Below, piece after piece: positions 36,024 to 44,911 of a stretch of 64,000 bases of DNA. The notes beneath the pieces were generated by a model. That model was given only the letters and a program-made list of their open reading frames with translations, did not search any database and was not told the origin of the DNA. Position 1 is the stretch's first letter. Every line of letters begins with the position of its first letter. Made by a program: the position numbers and the translations under genes. The DNA is from Hyphomicrobiales bacterium (GTDB lineage: Bacteria > Pseudomonadota > Alphaproteobacteria > Rhizobiales > Rhizobiaceae), in the NCBI GenBank assembly GCA_900473805.1, contig UCMS01000011.1, positions 145,295 through 209,294 on the forward strand. The letters are read 5' to 3'.

Positions 36024-36794
36024 TCACAGAGTCAACGACGTAGTATCGCTGGAAATTAATGCCTTCAGAATACCCTTTTGCGTATGCTCGCTGTGCTCCA
36101 CCATAGTGGCTCGCGCTAGATCAGGATCGCGAAGACGTAGGACATCGACGATGTGTCGATGATCGGCGCTGGTTTCCGGATTGACGTCGCGACTGACGGC
36201 ACCGAGGTAGAAGAGGCGCGTGCATTCGTCGAGATGCGCGGCAACCAGCGCCAGAAGCCGCGGATTGTTCGCGCCGCCGGCGATCGCCAGATGGAAATCG
36301 CGGTTGGCTTTGACGAACGACTGCACGCTCTCGCCCTGCTGCGGGTCGTAGCGAGCATCCGCCAGGGCTTCAAGCCGGTCGAGGTCTGCGGCTGAAAGAT
36401 TAAGAGCCGCCATGGCAGCGGCCGTGCCTTCGGTCATCGCACGGATGGCAAAGAGATCGTTGATGTCCTTCACCGTCACGGGCGTGACCCTATAGCCGCG
36501 CCTTGGAAAGGCTTCGATCAATCCTTCCGCCACCAATCGACCAAGCGCTTCCCGCACCGGTGTCTTGCTCATGGCAAGCTGGTCTGCCAACTCGAGCTCC
36601 GAAAACTCCGCCCCGGGCCTTAAAGAGCCGGAGAGCACCCGAGCACGCAGCGAAAGATAGGCTGTCTCCGTCAGGGATATTTTTTTCTGCCGGGCCGACG
36701 AGGTATCAATTTCGACGCTGAGGCTCTGCAAGACGGCTTCTCTCCAAGCTCGATAGGATCTGTCGGGGTCCGCTCGTGGATCATAAGGCTTCAC
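36024..36794 (-). CDS. GntR-family regulator (FCD domain)
   Basis: Regulator of about 256 residues. The winged helix-turn-helix has FSELELADQLAMSKTPVREALGRLVAEGLIEAFPRRGYRV, and the FCD domain has AIRAMTEGTAAAMAA and SFVKANRDFHLAIAGGANNPR. The start is uncertain: the frame is open to 36881, which would cover the divergent promoter, and GTG at 36794 is the best internal candidate although its ribosome site is poor. It is divergent from the racemase-led operon and very probably controls it. Confidence 0.85.
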   Translation of the reverse strand: MKPYDPRADPDRSYRAWREAVLQSLSVEIDTSSARQKKISLTETAYLSLRARVLSGSLRPGAEFSELELADQLAMSKTPVREALGRLVAEGLIEAFPRRGYRVTPVTVKDINDLFAIRAMTEGTAAAMAALNLSAADLDRLEALADARYDPQQGESVQSFVKANRDFHLAIAGGANNPRLLALVAAHLDECTRLFYLGAVSRDVNPETSADHRHIVDVLRLRDPDLARATMVEHSEHTQKGILKALISSDTTSLTL

Positions 36795-36845
36795 GCCCCT
36801 TTCTGTCTTCCTCCACTTTTTCTGACTTCGCAAGACGGCAAACCT

Positions 36846-36872
36846 TTGACATGAGATATTTTGTAATATACT
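36846..36872 (+). promoter_or_regulatory. Candidate promoter of the racemase-led operon
   Basis: TTGACA at 36846-36851 and TATACT at 36867-36872 are good sigma-70-type boxes, but the 15-base spacer is short. It lies 50 bp upstream of the GTG start at 36923, in an AT-rich patch. GATAT and ATATC half-sites flank it, as expected for an operator of the divergent GntR protein. Confidence 0.4.
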
Positions 36873-36922
36873 ACGATGCATATCACAGTTTGATGGCTTG
36901 GGAGAGCCATCTGGGAGGAACC

Positions 36923-37582
36923 GTGGCGCAGATCCTGGTGATCAATCCGAACAGTTCGACGGCCGTCACACGTTCGATGGAGGCGTGCCTGGAGCCCTTC
37001 GCGGGCAATGGTCACGAGATCCTCTGCATTGAACTGGAAGAAGCGCCCGATGGTATCGAGACAGATGCCCATGTGGCCGAAGTGGTGCCGCTGTTGATTG
37101 AGGCTGTGCAGTCGGCAAAGGCAGACGCCATCGTCATCGCTTGCTTTTCGGATCCCGGCATTTCGGCCTTACGCGCCGCCACGAATATACCGGTCGTCGG
37201 GATTGCCGAAGCGGCCTATCTGACAGCGCTCGGGCTTGGCCGGGGTTTCGGGATCGTATCTATGGGGCCGTCTTCGATTGAGCGCCACAGGCGCTACCTG
37301 AAAGATCTTCGGCTAGATGGTCGACTTGCAGGCGATCGGTCGATCGACATGACGGTTGCTGAACTCATCGCCCAGGACGCGGTCATTCCTGTCACGCGAA
37401 TCGCCTCCGTGCTTCGCGATGAGGATGGCGCCGAGGCAGTCATCCTCGGCTGCGCCGGCCTTGGGACCTACCGGGAGGCTTTGCAGGCAGAGCTGGGCTT
37501 GCCCGTCATCGACCCGGTTCAGGCCGGCGTCGCCCTTGCCTGCATGCAGGCTGAACTCGGCTATCGCAGGAGGGCGTTTTGA
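36923..37582 (+). CDS. Asp/Glu/hydantoin racemase family protein
   Basis: A 219-residue cofactor-independent racemase. It opens with VAQILVINPNSSTAVTRSM, the hydantoin-racemase N-terminus. The two cysteines expected for acid/base catalysis are in VIACFSDPG and ILGCAGLG. The start is GTG at 36923 with GGGAGGAA just upstream; longer in-frame starts run through the promoter. It overlaps the next gene. With a hydantoinase-like enzyme following, it may racemise a 5-substituted hydantoin or related cyclic ureide so that both isomers are used. Confidence 0.85.
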   Translation: MAQILVINPNSSTAVTRSMEACLEPFAGNGHEILCIELEEAPDGIETDAHVAEVVPLLIEAVQSAKADAIVIACFSDPGISALRAATNIPVVGIAEAAYLTALGLGRGFGIVSMGPSSIERHRRYLKDLRLDGRLAGDRSIDMTVAELIAQDAVIPVTRIASVLRDEDGAEAVILGCAGLGTYREALQAELGLPVIDPVQAGVALACMQAELGYRRRAF

Positions 37583-38958
37583 GCATTGATCTCATCATTC
37601 GTGGGCGGATCGTTACGCCTCAGATGACCATTTCCAATGGCTGGGTCGCTATCTCAGGCTCGGTCATCCACGCAATCGGAGAAGGCGAAGCCCCTGCGGC
37701 AGCCACCGTTCACGATGCTGGAGACGCTTTTGTCCTGCCGGGCATCGTCGACGGCCAGACGCATGCCGGCAGCTATCTCGGCCTACCGGGGATCGAACCA
37801 ACGACTAGATCCGCCATCGCCGGCGGGGTCACCACCATCGTCGATATGCCCTACGACAACCCGACCCCGCTGAGTACCAGGGAACACCTCGACGCCAAGG
37901 TCGAAGCCATCGAACGCTTCTCCCATTGCGATGTCGCGCTCTACGGCACCGTCATCCCGGGGCAATCCCTCGACGAAGTGCAATCGCTCGCCGATGGTGG
38001 CATCGTCGCCTTCAAGATCTCAGCTTTCGAAAGCAGCCCCACTCGTTTTCCGAGGATCGATGCAGCACTCGCCCTAGACCTGCTGGAAGCGCTTTCGGCA
38101 ACCGACCTGCCACTTGGATTGCACAACGAAGACCAGGAAATTGTCCGCTCTCGGGTTTCGCGCGCAAGGGCCGAGGGTCCAAACGGCATCACAGCACATT
38201 CGCCAAGCCGGCCTGAAGTCGCGGAACTGGCATCGACCGTGCACTTCCTCGAGCTCGCCGCCAGTGCCGGCGGGCATGCACACATCGTCCATATCAGCAC
38301 GCCGCGTGGCTTCAGGCTGGTCGACAATTATGCGCAACAGGGCTTCAGGGCGACCGGCGAACTCTGCGTCCACTATCTCTGGTTCGATCCCGAACGCGAC
38401 GGTGAAGAACTCGGCGCGAGAATGAAGGTCAACCCACCCATTCGCCCCGGCCAGATCGATCGGCTCTGGCAGGAACTCGTGGAGGGCCGGATTGCCTTTG
38501 TCAGCTCCGACCATTCCAGCTGGCCGATCGACAACAAGTTTACCGACAGCATCTTCGATGCCGGAGCGGGCGTACCCGGAATGGAGACGCTGCTGCCTGC
38601 CTTCTACTCCGTCGCAAAACAGCGCGGCGTTGATGGAGCGCATTTCTGCGCCGAATATCTTGCAGAACGCCCGGCCCGCTTCTTCGGTCTTTATCCCCGC
38701 AAGGGAGTTTTGGTCCCTGGCGCTGATGCCGACATAACGATCCTCGCCGAGGAGGACGATGTCTGGGACGCAAGCCGCGCTCAGGATGGCCTCAACTGGA
38801 GCCCTTATGACGGGCGGCGTTTCGCTGCCCGAGTGGCCGCGACCTATCATGCGGGCAGGCTCGCCTATGACGGCCACTCGGTCCTCAACACGCCCGGCAG
38901 CGGACGCTATCTGCGCCGCGGCGAAAGCACATGGTTTCCGAAGGATCTCACAACATGA
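37579..38958 (+). CDS. Hydantoinase/allantoinase-like amidohydrolase
   Basis: Cyclic-amide hydrolase of 459 residues. The start is TTG at 37579, with AGGAGG six bases upstream and overlapping the racemase stop. The family frame is clear: TTRSAIAGGVTTIVDMP, the carbamylated-Lys position in VAFKISAFES, LGLHNEDQE, HAHIVHIST, and VSSDHSSWP with the catalytic Asp. The first metal motif, normally HxH, reads DGQTHAG, with Gln in place of the first His. It may therefore bind metal differently or be a distinct subfamily. It is neither clearly D-hydantoinase nor allantoinase; the racemase before it favours a chiral cyclic ureide. Confidence 0.85.
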   Translation: MSIDLIIRGRIVTPQMTISNGWVAISGSVIHAIGEGEAPAAATVHDAGDAFVLPGIVDGQTHAGSYLGLPGIEPTTRSAIAGGVTTIVDMPYDNPTPLSTREHLDAKVEAIERFSHCDVALYGTVIPGQSLDEVQSLADGGIVAFKISAFESSPTRFPRIDAALALDLLEALSATDLPLGLHNEDQEIVRSRVSRARAEGPNGITAHSPSRPEVAELASTVHFLELAASAGGHAHIVHISTPRGFRLVDNYAQQGFRATGELCVHYLWFDPERDGEELGARMKVNPPIRPGQIDRLWQELVEGRIAFVSSDHSSWPIDNKFTDSIFDAGAGVPGMETLLPAFYSVAKQRGVDGAHFCAEYLAERPARFFGLYPRKGVLVPGADADITILAEEDDVWDASRAQDGLNWSPYDGRRFAARVAATYHAGRLAYDGHSVLNTPGSGRYLRRGESTWFPKDLTT

Positions 38959-39350
38959 CCGAGGCACCCACCCGACCCAATGACGGTATCGTCGAGAAGG
39001 CCGTCACCTTCTTCTACTACATCGACCTACCCAGAGCTTTGGACTTCTACACTCAGGTGATGGGCTTCCCGCTCGAGATTGATCAGGGGTGGTCGAAGAT
39101 CCTGAAGATTGCAGAGCATGCCTATGTCGGTCTCGTCGACGAGGCCCGCGGCATGCATCGCGCCAATCCGGTCAAGCCCGTGCAGCTTTGCATCCGCGTG
39201 CCCGATGTCGATGCCTGGCATCGCTATCTCTCAAGCCAGAATGCGATGGGGCTGACGGAACCAAAGGACAGCGTCTCCTTGGGAATTCGAGCCTTCGTGC
39301 TGGAAGACCCGGAAGGCTACCAGATCGAGGTGCAATCCGTACTTCGGTGA
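38955..39350 (+). CDS. VOC (glyoxalase/bleomycin-resistance) family protein
   Basis: A 131-residue vicinal-oxygen-chelate protein with two beta-alpha-beta-beta-beta modules. AVTFFYYIDLPRALDFYTQV opens the first, and the second ends FVLEDPEGYQIEVQSVLR, with the metal Glu in EVQ. The ATG at 38955 overlaps the previous stop by 4 bp. In this operon it may act as an isomerase, epimerase or lyase on a ring-opened intermediate, or be a binding protein. No specific activity can be assigned. Confidence 0.82.
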   Translation: MTEAPTRPNDGIVEKAVTFFYYIDLPRALDFYTQVMGFPLEIDQGWSKILKIAEHAYVGLVDEARGMHRANPVKPVQLCIRVPDVDAWHRYLSSQNAMGLTEPKDSVSLGIRAFVLEDPEGYQIEVQSVLR

Positions 39351-39395
39351 AAACACGCATGCAAACGTGTCGGCATACCAAAAAGGGGAACTAAA

Positions 39396-40964
39396 ATGCT
39401 GAATTTTCGCATGAAATCCGGACGTATCGCGGCTCTTACCGCTTTCGTCCTGTTGAGCTCGACGGCCCTCGGCGGCCCGGTCCAGGCCAAGGAACTGACC
39501 GTCGGCCTGACGTCTGACGCCGTTAACCTCGACCCCCAGGCGGGCGAGGAGCTGTCCAGCAACATCCTCTTCTACCACATCTACGATCCCCTGGTCCGCC
39601 GCAATGCCGATCTCTCCTTTGGACCTGGCCTTGCAGAAAGCTGGGAGCTCAAGGACGATACGACCTGGGTGTTCAAGCTGCGCCAGGGCGCCAAGTTCCA
39701 CAATGGCGAAGAGTTTAAGGCGTCGGATGTGGTCTTTACTCTTGACCGGCTGAAGAAGTCGCTGATGGCCAATCTCGGCGCCAACATCGCCTCCTTCACG
39801 GCGGTCGATGACTACACGGTCGAGATCAAGACACCCAAGCCCTACGCAGTCCTTCCGAACGATCTGGCAGCCGTCCTGATCCTGAGCGAGAAGTATGCCA
39901 AGGAAGTGGGCGACGAGCAGCTGGACTTGAAACCTATTGGTACCGGCCCTTACAAGCTGGTCGAATGGATCAAGGAAGATCACATCACGCTTGCCGCCAA
40001 TGCTGACTATTTCGCCGGCGCGCCGAAGATCGAAGAGGTCACATTCCGCCCGATCACCAATGGCGCCACCCGCACGGCAGCCCTGCTGACCGGCGAAGTC
40101 GATGTCATCCAGGATCTCAACGTCCGTGACGTCGACCGCGTCAAGGCGGATGATCGCTACAAGGTCATGACCAAGCCGAGCCTGCTGAACGTCGTGGTCT
40201 CGATCGACCATCGTGAGAAGAGCCCGACGATCGCCCTCGACAAGAACCCAATGATGGATCGTCGTGTACGCGAAGCCATGGTCCGCGCGATCGATGTAAA
40301 CGCAATCAATAAGATCATCATGAACGGCCTGTCGACGCCGTCGGAGCAATATGTCCCCGCGTCCCATACAGGTTACGTCGATGGCGCAAGCTTCCGCGAC
40401 ATGTATCCCTTCGATCTTGAGAGGGCGGCCGCTCTCATGGCCGAGGCCGGCTATGCCGATGGCTTCACGGTGACCCTCGACACGACCAACAACCGCTATG
40501 TCAACGACCAGCAGATCGCGCAGGCGCTGGCGTCCATGCTCGGCAAGATCAAGATCGATCTCAAGCTGAACCTGATGCCGAAGTCCAATTTCTTTGGCTA
40601 CATCCGCGTCCCCAGCGACAAGTCGAGCATGATCATGAGCGGCTGGGACGTTCCCTCCGGTGACGGCGGCTCGATGTACAGCGTCATGTTCTACTCGCGC
40701 GACAAGAAGGAAGGTTACGGCCAGGTCAACCGCGGATCCTATTCCAATCCGAAGGTGGACGAACTGATCGACAAGGCAGATGCGACCTCCAAGCTCGAAG
40801 AGCGCGACGGATACCTGCAGGAAGTCACCAAGATCCTGATGGAAGACATCCCAATGATCCCGATCCACTACGAGCAGGATCTCTATGCCGCAAAGACCAA
40901 TGTCGAGATGACACCGCGTGCGGACAAGTTCCTCTGGGCCTACGAGATCGACGTCAAGGAATAA
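39396..40964 (+). CDS. ABC transporter substrate-binding protein, SBP_bac_5 family
   Basis: Periplasmic receptor of 522 residues. A Sec signal peptide ends near GGPVQA (residue about 31). Landmarks are LAESWELKDDTTWVFKLRQG with AKFHNGEEF, KPIGTGPYKL, and MDRRVREAMVRAIDVNAI. The ATG at 39396 has AAGGGGAA five bases upstream. It is followed by a hairpin (40981-41011) and then by the cognate permease and ATPase genes. It is a paralog of the binding protein at 3388-4887 but belongs to a different importer. In this operon it probably binds the ureide or dipeptide-like substrate. Confidence 0.93.
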   Translation: MLNFRMKSGRIAALTAFVLLSSTALGGPVQAKELTVGLTSDAVNLDPQAGEELSSNILFYHIYDPLVRRNADLSFGPGLAESWELKDDTTWVFKLRQGAKFHNGEEFKASDVVFTLDRLKKSLMANLGANIASFTAVDDYTVEIKTPKPYAVLPNDLAAVLILSEKYAKEVGDEQLDLKPIGTGPYKLVEWIKEDHITLAANADYFAGAPKIEEVTFRPITNGATRTAALLTGEVDVIQDLNVRDVDRVKADDRYKVMTKPSLLNVVVSIDHREKSPTIALDKNPMMDRRVREAMVRAIDVNAINKIIMNGLSTPSEQYVPASHTGYVDGASFRDMYPFDLERAAALMAEAGYADGFTVTLDTTNNRYVNDQQIAQALASMLGKIKIDLKLNLMPKSNFFGYIRVPSDKSSMIMSGWDVPSGDGGSMYSVMFYSRDKKEGYGQVNRGSYSNPKVDELIDKADATSKLEERDGYLQEVTKILMEDIPMIPIHYEQDLYAAKTNVEMTPRADKFLWAYEIDVKE

Positions 40965-40980
40965 GCCGACCGAACGAGCG

Positions 40981-41011
40981 CGGGACTGCCGTTCACACGG
41001 CGGCGGTCCCG
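40981..41011 (+). terminator. Hairpin after the binding-protein gene
   Basis: CGGGAC and GTCCCG outer arms enclose a second GCCG/CGGC pairing. It lies 17 bases past the binding-protein stop and upstream of the TTG start of the permease. No T-run follows, so 3'-end protection or partial attenuation is likely. Confidence 0.55.
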
Positions 41012-41042
41012 ATCTTCCACTTCTTGATGACGGGACACTGCC

Positions 41043-42008
41043 TTGCTGGGTTACACGATCAAGCGGCTCCTGCAGATGGTGCTGGTACTCTTCTGCGTAT
41101 CGGTCATCGTCTTCCTGATGATGAGCTTTACCGGCGATCCCGTCTTCATGGTGATCCCGATCGATTCCACCACCGCCGAGATCGAACAGGCCCGACGTCT
41201 CCTGGGTCTCGATCGATCCCTTCTGAGCCAATACTTCATCTTCATCGGCAACATGCTTCAGGGCGATTTCGGGCGCTCCTATGTGTTCCGCCAGCCCGCC
41301 ATGGACCTCATCCTGGAGCGTCTGCCGGCAACCATCGAGATGGTGCTGGTCGCAATCATGCTGGCGACCGTGATCGCCGTGCCGCTCGGCGTCTACGCGG
41401 GCGCCAATCCGAACAAGCCGGTGTCTCGCGGCATCATGGCGGGCTCACTGCTCGGCATTTCGCTTCCCGGGTTCTGGGTGGGCATGATGCTGATCTTCTT
41501 CTTCTCCGTCCGCTATCAGCTCTTGCCGTCCTCCGGGCGCGGCGACGCGGTGGAGATCCTAGGGATGCGCCTCTCCATCTTTACGGCGGACGGCTGGTCG
41601 CACATCATCCTGCCATCCGTCACCCTGGCGCTGGCCACCCTCGCGATCATGCTGCGCATGACCCGTGCGGGCATGATGGAGGTGATGCGGCAGGACTATA
41701 TGCGGTTTGCCCGTGCGAAAGGCGCATCTCGCCAGAACATCCTGTTCAGGCACGGCCTGAAGAACGCTCTCATTCCTGTGGTCACGATCTTTGGCCTGCA
41801 GCTCGGTGACCTCATCGCCTTCGCCACGATCACCGAAACCATCTTCGCATGGCCCGGGACCGGCAAGCTGCTGATCGATTCCATCTATCGCGGCGACCGA
41901 CCCGTGATCGTCGTCTACCTGATGCTGACAGCCTTCATCTTCGTGGCCATCAATTTCATCGTCGACATCGTCTACACGCTGATCGACCCGCGCATCACCG
42001 TGAAGTGA
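41043..42008 (+). CDS. Peptide/nickel-type ABC permease, DppB-like
   Basis: A 321-residue inner-membrane permease beginning LLGYTIKRLLQMVLVLFCVS. It has the FTGDPVFMV stretch, the coupling loop ARAKGASRQNILFRHGLKNAL and TITETIFAWPGTGKLL. The start is TTG at 41043 with GGGA upstream, the only initiation codon that preserves the family N-terminus. It precedes the DppC-like gene by 7 bp. Confidence 0.92.
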   Translation: MLGYTIKRLLQMVLVLFCVSVIVFLMMSFTGDPVFMVIPIDSTTAEIEQARRLLGLDRSLLSQYFIFIGNMLQGDFGRSYVFRQPAMDLILERLPATIEMVLVAIMLATVIAVPLGVYAGANPNKPVSRGIMAGSLLGISLPGFWVGMMLIFFFSVRYQLLPSSGRGDAVEILGMRLSIFTADGWSHIILPSVTLALATLAIMLRMTRAGMMEVMRQDYMRFARAKGASRQNILFRHGLKNALIPVVTIFGLQLGDLIAFATITETIFAWPGTGKLLIDSIYRGDRPVIVVYLMLTAFIFVAINFIVDIVYTLIDPRITVK

Positions 42009-42015
42009 GGATCGC

Positions 42016-42888
42016 ATGACCGGGTTCTTCTCTTCGGAATTCTTCTTTCACTACCGCCGAAACCTGCCGGCCGTCTTCGGAAGCGCACTGCTCGCCTTCT
42101 TCGCCCTGCTGGCGACGCTCGGGCCGTTGCTTGTCGCCCAGGACCCCTATGACGTTTCACAGCTGGAACTGATGGACAGCTTCAAGCCGCCGGTGTGGCT
42201 GGAGGGTGGCGATAGCAGGTATCTGCTCGGGACTGATGGACAGGGCCGCGACGTGCTTGCATCCATCGTCTACGGCGCGCGAATTTCCGCCTTCATCGGC
42301 CTCGCCGCCATGCTCTGCTCCTGCGTCATCGGGACGGCACTCGGGCTGATCTCTGGCTATTATGGCGGGATCGTCGACAGCATCATCATGCGCATCGCAG
42401 ACATACAGCTGTCGTTTCCCTCCATGCTGATCGCGCTCTTCCTGATGTCGGCCTTCGGGACGGGCATCGGCATGGTTCTGATCGCGCTCACCGCCGTCGG
42501 CTGGGTGGTTTACGCCCGTACCGTTCGCGGATCGACGTTGAGCGAGATCCAGAAGGAATACATCCAGGCGGCCAAGGTGGCGGGGCTCGGAAACGGCGAG
42601 ATCATCCTGCGCCACGTGCTGCCCAACGTGATGACGCCGCTCATCGTGGTTGCAACAATCCAGGTCGGCACCTTCATTCTGATCGAGGCGTCCTTGAGCT
42701 TCCTGGGTGTGGGCGTGCCCATCACCGAGCCCTCTCTCGGCCTTCTCGTCAAGGAGGGCTTCGACGTCCTGTTCTCGGGAATCTGGTGGACCTCCGCCTT
42801 TCCCGGGCTGTTCATCATGTTCCTCGTCTTCGGCATCAACCTGTTCGGCGACTTCCTGCGGGACGAACTCAATCCGCGGCTGAGATGA
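42016..42888 (+). CDS. Peptide/nickel-type ABC permease, DppC-like
   Basis: A 290-residue permease with an N-terminal cytosolic lead, the family GTDGQGRDVLASIVYGAR motif near residue 74, and the coupling loop AAKVAGLGNGEIILRHVLPN. The C-terminus ends FGDFLRDELNPRLR, standard for DppC. It is tightly placed between the DppB-like gene and the first ATPase gene. Confidence 0.92.
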   Translation: MTGFFSSEFFFHYRRNLPAVFGSALLAFFALLATLGPLLVAQDPYDVSQLELMDSFKPPVWLEGGDSRYLLGTDGQGRDVLASIVYGARISAFIGLAAMLCSCVIGTALGLISGYYGGIVDSIIMRIADIQLSFPSMLIALFLMSAFGTGIGMVLIALTAVGWVVYARTVRGSTLSEIQKEYIQAAKVAGLGNGEIILRHVLPNVMTPLIVVATIQVGTFILIEASLSFLGVGVPITEPSLGLLVKEGFDVLFSGIWWTSAFPGLFIMFLVFGINLFGDFLRDELNPRLR

Positions 42889-42905
42889 CGAAGGAGACAG
42901 CGACC

Positions 42906-43886
42906 ATGAGCGAAGCACTTCTCGAAGTCCGGGATTTGAAGACACACTTCCGTACCTTCGGTGGCGTGGTGAAAGCCGTCGATGGCGTCAGCTTCGACGT
43001 CCACCCGGGCGAGGTCGTCGGTCTCGTCGGCGAGTCCGGCGGCGGCAAATCCGTTATTGGCTTTTCCATTCTCGGCCTGATCGATCCACCCGGGCGGATC
43101 GAGGCAGGCAGCATTGTCTTTGGCGGCGAAGATCTGACGCGCAAGAGCGAGGACCAGATGCGCTCGGTCCGCGGCGGCGAGATCGCCATGGTGTTCCAGG
43201 ACCCCATGACGTCTCTTAACCCGGTGTACACGGTCGGGCGCCAGATGGACGAGATGCTGCGCCTGCATACCGACCTCGATCAGAAAGCGCGCCGCGCACG
43301 CTGCATCGAGATGCTTGAAGACGTTGGCATCTCGGAGGCCGCCAGCCGCCTCGACGCCTATCCGCACCAGTTTTCGGGCGGCATGCGCCAACGCGTTGTG
43401 ATTGCCATCGCGCTCCTGGCTGGTTCCCGGCTGATCATTGCGGACGAACCGACCACGGCCCTCGATGTCACCGTCCAGGCCCAGATCTTGAAGCTGATGC
43501 GGCGCCAGATCGTCGATCGCGGAGCGGCCATGATCCTCGTGACCCACGATCTCGCGGTTGTCTCCGAAATGGCGGATCGGGTGGTCGTGCTTTACTGCGG
43601 AAAGGTCGTCGAGCGGGGGCTTACGAGCGAGATCATCGAGTCGCCGGCGCATCCCTATACGCGCGGGCTCCTGGACAGCATTCCGAAGATCACCGATCGC
43701 CGGGAGCGCCTCAGCCAGATACCTGGCACCGTGCCGGACATCCGCACGCTCGGTCAGGGATGCAGCTTCAGGGACCGGTGTTTCAGGGCCCAGGCCATCT
43801 GCTCGGCAGCAACGCCGGCGCTCACCCCCGTGCGCGGCTCGCTCGATGCGGCATGCCACTTCCCGCTGGAGGAGACGGCGTTATGA
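42906..43886 (+). CDS. Peptide/nickel-type ABC ATPase, DppD-like
   Basis: A 326-residue ATPase. Walker A GESGGGKS lies near residues 43-50, [17 protein letters not shown] is the Q-loop region, the signature is FSGGMRQR, and Walker [19 protein letters not shown]. The C-terminal oligopeptide-transporter extension includes a Cys cluster (GCSFRDRCFRAQAIC) that in relatives can hold an iron-sulfur site. The ATG at 42906 is 17 bases past the permease stop. It overlaps the second ATPase gene by 4 bp. Confidence 0.93.
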   Translation: MSEALLEVRDLKTHFRTFGGVVKAVDGVSFDVHPGEVVGLVGESGGGKSVIGFSILGLIDPPGRIEAGSIVFGGEDLTRKSEDQMRSVRGGEIAMVFQDPMTSLNPVYTVGRQMDEMLRLHTDLDQKARRARCIEMLEDVGISEAASRLDAYPHQFSGGMRQRVVIAIALLAGSRLIIADEPTTALDVTVQAQILKLMRRQIVDRGAAMILVTHDLAVVSEMADRVVVLYCGKVVERGLTSEIIESPAHPYTRGLLDSIPKITDRRERLSQIPGTVPDIRTLGQGCSFRDRCFRAQAICSAATPALTPVRGSLDAACHFPLEETAL

Positions 43887-44911
43887 CGACCCCCGTGCTC
43901 GAGGTCCGAGGCCTGGTCAAAGCCTTTCCCGTGGGAGGTCTTTTCGATCGGCTACAGTTCGGAAAGGGAAAGCTTCTCGCTCCCCAGAAGCAATTGCGGG
44001 CGGTCAACGGTGTCGACCTGTCGATTGCGCCCGGCGAGGTCATGGCCTTGGTAGGCGAATCCGGCTGCGGCAAGTCGACCGTGGCAAAGACCATTGCCCG
44101 GATCTACGAGCCGACCGCGGGCGAAATCCGGATCGACGGGGAAGACATTTCCCGCATGCAGTTTCGCGAAATGCGCCCGATCCGCCGCAAGCTGCAGATG
44201 ATCTTCCAGGACCCCTATGCCTCCCTTGACCCGCGGCAACGGGTCCGGGACATCGTTATGGAGCCAAGACGCGCTCAGGCCGGTGGCAAGCTCAGCCGAC
44301 GCGAACTGCATGACGAAGCCATCGCACTTCTGGCAAAGGTCGGCCTCAACGCCGAGCAGGCTGGGCGCTACCCGCATCAGTTTTCCGGAGGTCAGCGGCA
44401 GCGGATCGGCATCGCACGCGCATTGTCGGTGCGGCCAAAGATCATCATCGCAGACGAGCCCGTTTCGGCGCTCGACGTCTCGATCCAGGCACAGATCCTC
44501 AATTTGATGATGGATCTGCGCGACGAGTTCGGCCTCTCCTATCTGTTCGTCTCGCACGACCTCTCGGTGGTGCACCACATCGCCGATCGGATCGGGGTCA
44601 TGTATCTCGGGTTCATGGTGGAGACGGCAAGCCGCGACCAGTTGTTCAGCCAGCCGAAACATCCCTACACGCAGGTTCTGCTTTCGGCCGCGCCGACCAT
44701 CGACAAGTCGTTGGCAAAACCGAAGATCGAAATTGTTGGCGAAGTCCCAAGCGCACTGCGCCTGCCCTCCGGCTGCTGCTTCAGAACCCGCTGCCCCTTG
44801 GCCTTTGATCGATGCGCGATCGACCGTCCGGTGTTGACGCCTCAGCCGGATGGCAGCGCCGTGGCATGCCACCTCCATGATCGCAATGATGCCGAAAGGA
44901 AAGGCCAGTGA
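43883..44911 (+). CDS. Peptide/nickel-type ABC ATPase, DppF-like
   Basis: A 342-residue ATPase partnering the DppD-like protein. Walker A GESGCGKS lies near residues 58-65, the Q-loop has FQDPYASLDPRQRVRDI, the signature is FSGGQRQR and Walker B IIIADEPVSALDVSIQAQ. The C-terminal extension includes GCCFRTRCPLAFDRC, again Cys-rich. The ATG at 43883 overlaps the previous stop, and the gene overlaps the next by 4 bp. In contrast to the fused ATPase at 1-1472, this importer keeps two separate ATPases. Confidence 0.93.
   Translation: MTTPVLEVRGLVKAFPVGGLFDRLQFGKGKLLAPQKQLRAVNGVDLSIAPGEVMALVGESGCGKSTVAKTIARIYEPTAGEIRIDGEDISRMQFREMRPIRRKLQMIFQDPYASLDPRQRVRDIVMEPRRAQAGGKLSRRELHDEAIALLAKVGLNAEQAGRYPHQFSGGQRQRIGIARALSVRPKIIIADEPVSALDVSIQAQILNLMMDLRDEFGLSYLFVSHDLSVVHHIADRIGVMYLGFMVETASRDQLFSQPKHPYTQVLLSAAPTIDKSLAKPKIEIVGEVPSALRLPSGCCFRTRCPLAFDRCAIDRPVLTPQPDGSAVACHLHDRNDAERKGQ

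Noticed and set aside
39231..41231. Minus-strand frame of 666 codons
   Set aside because: Opposite the VOC, binding-protein and permease genes, which have signal peptide, motifs and ribosome sites. The frame spans gene boundaries and has no family features.
42510..43859. Minus-strand frame of 449 codons
   Set aside because: Antisense shadow of the DppC-like and DppD-like genes.
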